DNA from: Candidatus Ruthia sp. Cpac_8_S14
GTDB lineage: Bacteria > Pseudomonadota > Gammaproteobacteria > PS1 > Pseudothioglobaceae
Reading direction: 5' to 3'
Assembly: GCA_021730205.1 (NCBI GenBank)
Contig: CP072533.1
Location: 1,021,380-1,085,379 of the forward strand
DNA: 64,000 bases
This document shows positions 60,221-64,000 of this stretch, in pieces; position 1 is the stretch's first letter, and every line of letters starts with the position of its first letter. A model generated the notes under the pieces. That model searched no databases, was not told the DNA's origin, and saw only the letters and a program-made list of their open reading frames with translations. Position numbers and translations under genes: made by a program.

Positions 60221-60675
60221 TGATATTTCCTTTATTTGTTGTCATGACGCTGCTTGAGATTTATGTTTTAGTATCGGTGGGTGAGTCAATTGGTGGCCTT
60301 TCAACCATATTATTAGTTGTTATTACTGCACTTATTGGCTCAACACTACTCAAACAACAAGGGTTTTCTACCCTTGCAAAAGTACAGCAGAAAACCATGA
60401 ATGGACAAACGCCTGCTTTTGAAATGCTTGAGGGCGTGGTAATCTTAATCTCAGGTGTTTTGTTATTAACGCCTGGTTTTATCACGGATTTTATCGGCCT
60501 ACTTGGGCTTATACCTATTTCAAGGACTTATTTTATTAATCAAATTTTAAAAAAGAACGCACAAAAGATATTTAGCAAAAATCGCTCTGGTTTTATTCAT
60601 AAAACCAAAAATACCCAATCTCCTCAACAACGTCATAAAGACAACACCATTGAGGGTGAATTTTGGGAAGAGTAA
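60220..60675 (+). CDS. fxsA: FxsA-family membrane protein
   Basis: A 151-residue protein with N-terminal hydrophobic segments (IFPLFVVMTLLEIYVLVSVG, and LLVVITALIGSTLL) and the central LISGVLLLTPGFITDFIGLL. This is the FxsA pattern. E. coli FxsA reduces exclusion of phage T7 by the F plasmid; the normal role is unknown. It overlaps folC by 13 bp. Confidence 0.9.
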   Translation: MIFPLFVVMTLLEIYVLVSVGESIGGLSTILLVVITALIGSTLLKQQGFSTLAKVQQKTMNGQTPAFEMLEGVVILISGVLLLTPGFITDFIGLLGLIPISRTYFINQILKKNAQKIFSKNRSGFIHKTKNTQSPQQRHKDNTIEGEFWEE

Positions 60676-61883
60676 ACACCCTAGATGACTGGCTAAATTA
60701 CCAAGAAAACCTACATTTTCAGGACATTGATCTAGGGCTAGAACGTGTTCAAAAAGTTTATCAAAAGCTATTTCCAAAAGGTATTTCTTTTAAAGTAATT
60801 ACGGTTGCTGGTACGAATGGCAAAGGCTCTACCGTTGCTTTTATTGATAGCATTTACCAACAATCAAACTTTAAAGTGGCTAAATTTAGCTCGCCACACA
60901 TTCTTAAATACAATGAGCGCTTTGTGATTAATGGCGCGCAAGCCACTGATGAGCAGATTTGCTCAGCGTTTAATAAAATAGAGCAAATTCGAGGCAAAAC
61001 CTCACTCACTTATTTTGAATTTTCAACTTTGGCTGCGCTGATTATTTTTGAGCTAGAAAAAGTTAATGTGGCTGTATTAGAAGTGGGGCTAGGTGGTCGG
61101 TTGGATTCGGTTAATATTATCGATAACAACGTGAGCGTTATTACTAATATTGATATTGACCATGTGGATTATTTAGGCGATACTCGTGAGCTGATTGGAT
61201 TTGAAAAAGCAGGTATTATGCGCAAAAATACGCCTTGTATTTGTGCTGATACCAATCCACCTGCCTCAATTAGTCAATATGCCCATCAAATCAAGGCGCA
61301 ACTAGAATTTGTTAAGGAAAAATATACAAGTGATATAGGCTTAATCGGTAAGCACCAACAGCAAAATGCAGCTGCGGCAATACTTGCTGTGCAAAAATTG
61401 CATAAAATTCTGCCAATTAGCACTACTGAAATTAAAACGGGTATTAAATATGCGCAACTTGGTGCTAGATTTCAAATAAAAACCGTTAATAATAGAACCG
61501 TTATTCTTGATGTCGCACATAATGCAGCAGCTGTTAAAGTGTTATCAGCAGAATTGGCAAAGCAAAAATGCCCCATCATCGCCATATTTTCAGCTTTAGA
61601 AGATAAAAATATTGGCTTGATGATTAATGAAATTAGCATGATTATTAATCAATGGCTACTAGTGCCACTTGATGTTAATCGAGCAATAGGTATGAAAGCG
61701 CTTAGTAGCGAATTTGGTTTAAATCATAACATTCGCGTTTGTGATGATATGCAAGATGCTATTAATCACGGGCTTAATGATAAGCAATATCAGCGTATTG
61801 TTATTTTTGGTTCGTTTCATGTTGTGGCTGACGCATTAAAAATACTTGTACCATTTATGAAAAATGAAGAAGAAATCTTGTAA
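60663..61883 (+). CDS. folC: Bifunctional folylpolyglutamate/dihydrofolate synthase
   Basis: A 406-residue Mur-ligase-type protein. The P-loop is VTVAGTNGKGSTVAFIDSIY. SPHILKYNERFVINGAQATD, LEVGLGGRLDSVNIID and NIDIDHVDYLGDTRELIGFE follow, and the C-terminal domain begins with ILDVAHNAAAVKVLSAELAK. It adds glutamate to folates. It starts with TTG at 60663 inside fxsA (no ATG nearby gives a complete N-terminus). Confidence 0.93.
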   Translation: MGRVNTLDDWLNYQENLHFQDIDLGLERVQKVYQKLFPKGISFKVITVAGTNGKGSTVAFIDSIYQQSNFKVAKFSSPHILKYNERFVINGAQATDEQICSAFNKIEQIRGKTSLTYFEFSTLAALIIFELEKVNVAVLEVGLGGRLDSVNIIDNNVSVITNIDIDHVDYLGDTRELIGFEKAGIMRKNTPCICADTNPPASISQYAHQIKAQLEFVKEKYTSDIGLIGKHQQQNAAAAILAVQKLHKILPISTTEIKTGIKYAQLGARFQIKTVNNRTVILDVAHNAAAVKVLSAELAKQKCPIIAIFSALEDKNIGLMINEISMIINQWLLVPLDVNRAIGMKALSSEFGLNHNIRVCDDMQDAINHGLNDKQYQRIVIFGSFHVVADALKILVPFMKNEEEIL

Positions 61884-61922
61884 AATTACAGCTAATCACA
61901 AAGCACCTCTAGGAGAGATTTG

Positions 61923-62771
61923 ATGGATGAGTTTTTTACAACTATCTGGTACATAATTGAACGCTTAGTTTGGTCTGACTGGATAACCATTGCTACCTTA
62001 GCGACATTCCTAGTATTAGGCTTTAAACGTGGTATGGCAAGAGAATTCATCAATTTAGGGTTTTTATTATTAGCCATTTTAATTGCGTGGCTGCTTTACC
62101 AAATATTGGCCATAAGCTCACTCATCACTTGGCTAGTACTCTCACACCAATCTCATTTAGCCATCTCATTTGGGGTGATTTTTATTGGTGTTATGATTAT
62201 CAAAAAAATAATTTACAAACTAACACAGCTCTCCTCAACCATTGATAATCCTTGTGTGTTAAACAAACTGTTTGCACTAATGGTCGTTCTGGTGACAATC
62301 ACAATGTTTAGTTGGCGTTACTTGGAGGTTGTCGCTGGATTGGGTATTATAGAAATACTGATTGGCAATGAATCTGTTCGCATTGGCTTGTCATTTTCAA
62401 TTGTATTTGGGTTTACCTTTGGTATTTTAACCTTTATATCAAGTGTGTTAAATATCTCTATTGATGAAACCAAACCTTGTTTCTTGTCATCTTTTTTCGA
62501 AAAAATACTTGAGATTTTGCAAGCAATAGACACCAAGCTTAATGCCAAAAATATCAACAGTACTCAAAACAATTTATTAGGCTCAATTGTGGGCTTAATC
62601 AAAGGTAACTTGGTAATTTTAATCATGGTGTTGGTGTTGCAAAATATCAGTTGGATTTCACAAAAGCATTACTGGATTGAAACTCATGGCGCTTTAAGAG
62701 CTTTTCAAGATGTGGCTTCAGACATTAAACCTGAGTTGTCACAATACTTATTATTTATTGAAAACAATTAG
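61923..62771 (+). CDS. cvpA: CvpA-family membrane protein, enlarged
   Basis: A 282-residue protein against about 160 in E. coli CvpA. The N-terminal half resembles CvpA (WITIATLATFLVLGFKRGMA, REFINLGFLLLAILIAWLLY). The last 60 residues look like the CvpA end (LLGSIVGLIKGNLVILIMVL). Between are about 110 residues with more membrane segments (VVAGLGIIEILIGNESVRIG and IVFGFTFGILTFISSVLNIS) and a soluble loop. The ATG at 61923 follows AGGAGAG. Position before purF supports CvpA. Confidence 0.75.
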   Translation: MDEFFTTIWYIIERLVWSDWITIATLATFLVLGFKRGMAREFINLGFLLLAILIAWLLYQILAISSLITWLVLSHQSHLAISFGVIFIGVMIIKKIIYKLTQLSSTIDNPCVLNKLFALMVVLVTITMFSWRYLEVVAGLGIIEILIGNESVRIGLSFSIVFGFTFGILTFISSVLNISIDETKPCFLSSFFEKILEILQAIDTKLNAKNINSTQNNLLGSIVGLIKGNLVILIMVLVLQNISWISQKHYWIETHGALRAFQDVASDIKPELSQYLLFIENN

Positions 62772-62782
62772 GAAATAACTTA

Positions 62783-64000
62783 TGTGTGGCATTGTTGGCA
62801 TTTTATCTACCACTAAGAAAGATACAGCTGTTTATATTTATGATGCGTTGACTATCTTGCAACATCGTGGTCAAGATGCAGCAGGCATTGTCACTGCTCA
62901 TAAAGGTCGTTTTTATATGCGCAAGTCAAATGGCTTGGTCAGGAATGTCTTTAGAACTAAGCACATGACACGGTTGTTAGGCGATATGGGCATTGGCCAT
63001 GTACGTTATCCTACTGCAGGTAGCTCGTCTAATGCAGAGGCACAGCCTTTTTATGTTAATTCGCCATACGGCATTGCATTTGCACATAACGGCAACTTAA
63101 CCAACACTGAGCAATTGGCTCAAGAATTATTTGAGCAAGATCTTCGCCATATTAATACCAATTCTGATTCAGAGATTTTGCTAAATGTATTTGCCAGTGA
63201 ATTAGCCAAGTTACAAAAACAACGCATTAATGAGGCTGATATTTTTGCATCTGTAAAACAAGTGCATAAACGTGTACGCGGTGCTTATGCAACCATTAGC
63301 ATGATTCCAGGCTATGGTATCTTTGGCTTTAGAGATCCTAATGGTATTCGCCCATTAATTCTTGGCAAACGTACTACTAAAGGCGGTACTAAATATATGT
63401 TAGCCTCTGAAAGTGTGGCACTTAGCGCACTTGGTTATGAGATTACTCAAGATATCAAACCAGGTGAAGCGGTTGTTATTGACAGAGCAGGCAATACATT
63501 TATTAAACAATGCGCAGAAAGCCCTAAGCACTCACCTTGCATCTTTGAATTTGTTTATTTTGCCCGTCCAGATTCAGTCATTGATGATATTTCCGTATAC
63601 AAATCTCGCCTAAGAATGGGAGAAAAGTTAGCCGCAAAAATTCATAAAGAATGGGGCGTTAATGATATTGATGTGATAATCCCAATTCCCGACACCTCTA
63701 GAGTAGCTGCGCTACAACTGGCGCATAAACTAGACGTGAAATATAGCGAAGGCTTAATTAAAAATCGATACATTGCTCGCACTTTTATTATGCCAGGGCA
63801 AAAACAGAGAAAAAAATCAGTGCGTCAAAAACTCAGCACAATTGAACTTGAATTCAAAGGCAAAAATGTATTATTGGTCGATGATTCCATTGTACGTGGC
63901 ACAACCAGTGAACAAATTGTACAAATGGCTCGTGATGCTGGTGCTAATAAAGTGTTCTTTGCTTCAGCTGCGCCTGCCGTTCGTCATCCCAATGTGTATG
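62783..64000 (+). CDS. purF: Amidophosphoribosyltransferase (cut by window end)
   Basis: The first 406 residues are in the window and the frame is open at its end. The N-terminal Cys nucleophile (after Met) is in [56 protein letters not shown] and [13 protein letters not shown] follow, and the PRPP loop is [20 protein letters not shown]. It starts de novo purine synthesis. It lies 11 bp after cvpA, the E. coli order. Confidence 0.97.

Overview
The window is AT-rich DNA from a gammaproteobacterium whose genome is being reduced. Evidence for the lineage includes a 6S RNA directly upstream of fthC, DbpA, AcnB, MetE with a divergent MetR, an RnfH-type protein, and cvpA before purF. About 55 intact genes are packed closely, with many 1-25 bp overlaps. 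They alternate with roughly 15 clearly decayed genes that carry several frameshifts or stops each but can still be recognised. Strain-level identity cannot be read here. The style (low GC, housekeeping and biosynthesis kept, accessory genes rotting in place) fits the SUP05/vesicomyid-bathymodiolin thioautotrophic symbiont group. No sulfur-oxidation gene lies in the window to prove that, so it is inference.

Layout. 1-3,960: 3' end of a DEAD-box helicase gene, a decayed SulP permease, a cold-shock gene with terminator, and a decayed secreted CARDB plus peptidoglycan-binding protein. 3,961-7,250: sbcB and nth, then remnants of DUF1841, fructosamine-kinase-like and TfoX-C genes. 7,263-14,176 (minus): hisH-hisB, asd, then a tightly overlapping run folB-folK-dsbA-thiD-hisC-nif3. 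14,230-16,102: plsY, then ppk2 co-translated with a very lysine-rich small protein. 16,513-17,205: decayed YadG-type ABC ATPase. 17,330-28,075: aceF-lpd, a Pcm-like methyltransferase, an RND exporter, nadB, def, a decayed dusB fused to a fis remnant, and purH. 28,092-33,330: an unidentified pseudogene, dbpA, 6S RNA, fthC, a small membrane protein and two decayed genes (one FtsK-like). 33,382-38,552 (minus): Ubi hydroxylase, pmbA, TauE/SafE-like, corC, rnfH, hisA. 38,553-41,296: a 2.7 kb gene graveyard (cupin, secreted protein, DJ-1/PfpI, comM). 41,297-51,205: tsaD, lptB, birA, dgkA, truA, metE/metR with an operator, and an SLC13 transporter followed by a beta-carbonic anhydrase. 51,240-64,000: rimM-rpsP, purB, acnB, rpmG/rpmB, tRNA-Ser(UGA), decayed DUF1223, pyrE/xthA, trmB, fxsA, folC, cvpA and purF (cut by the window end).

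The intact genes make histidine, purines, pyrimidines, folate, NAD, methionine (without B12), thiamine and biotinylated proteins, and run pyruvate dehydrogenase and part of the TCA cycle. This is the profile of a symbiont that feeds itself or a host. The lost genes are mostly transport, competence, DNA modification or uptake, surface proteins, one tRNA modification enzyme (dusB) and one nucleoid protein (fis). The most interesting signals are the ppk2/lysine-rich pair, a RimM gene with no ATG/GTG/TTG start that could give a full-length protein, the SLC13/carbonic anhydrase pair beside loss of SulP, and the decayed FtsK-like accessory locus.
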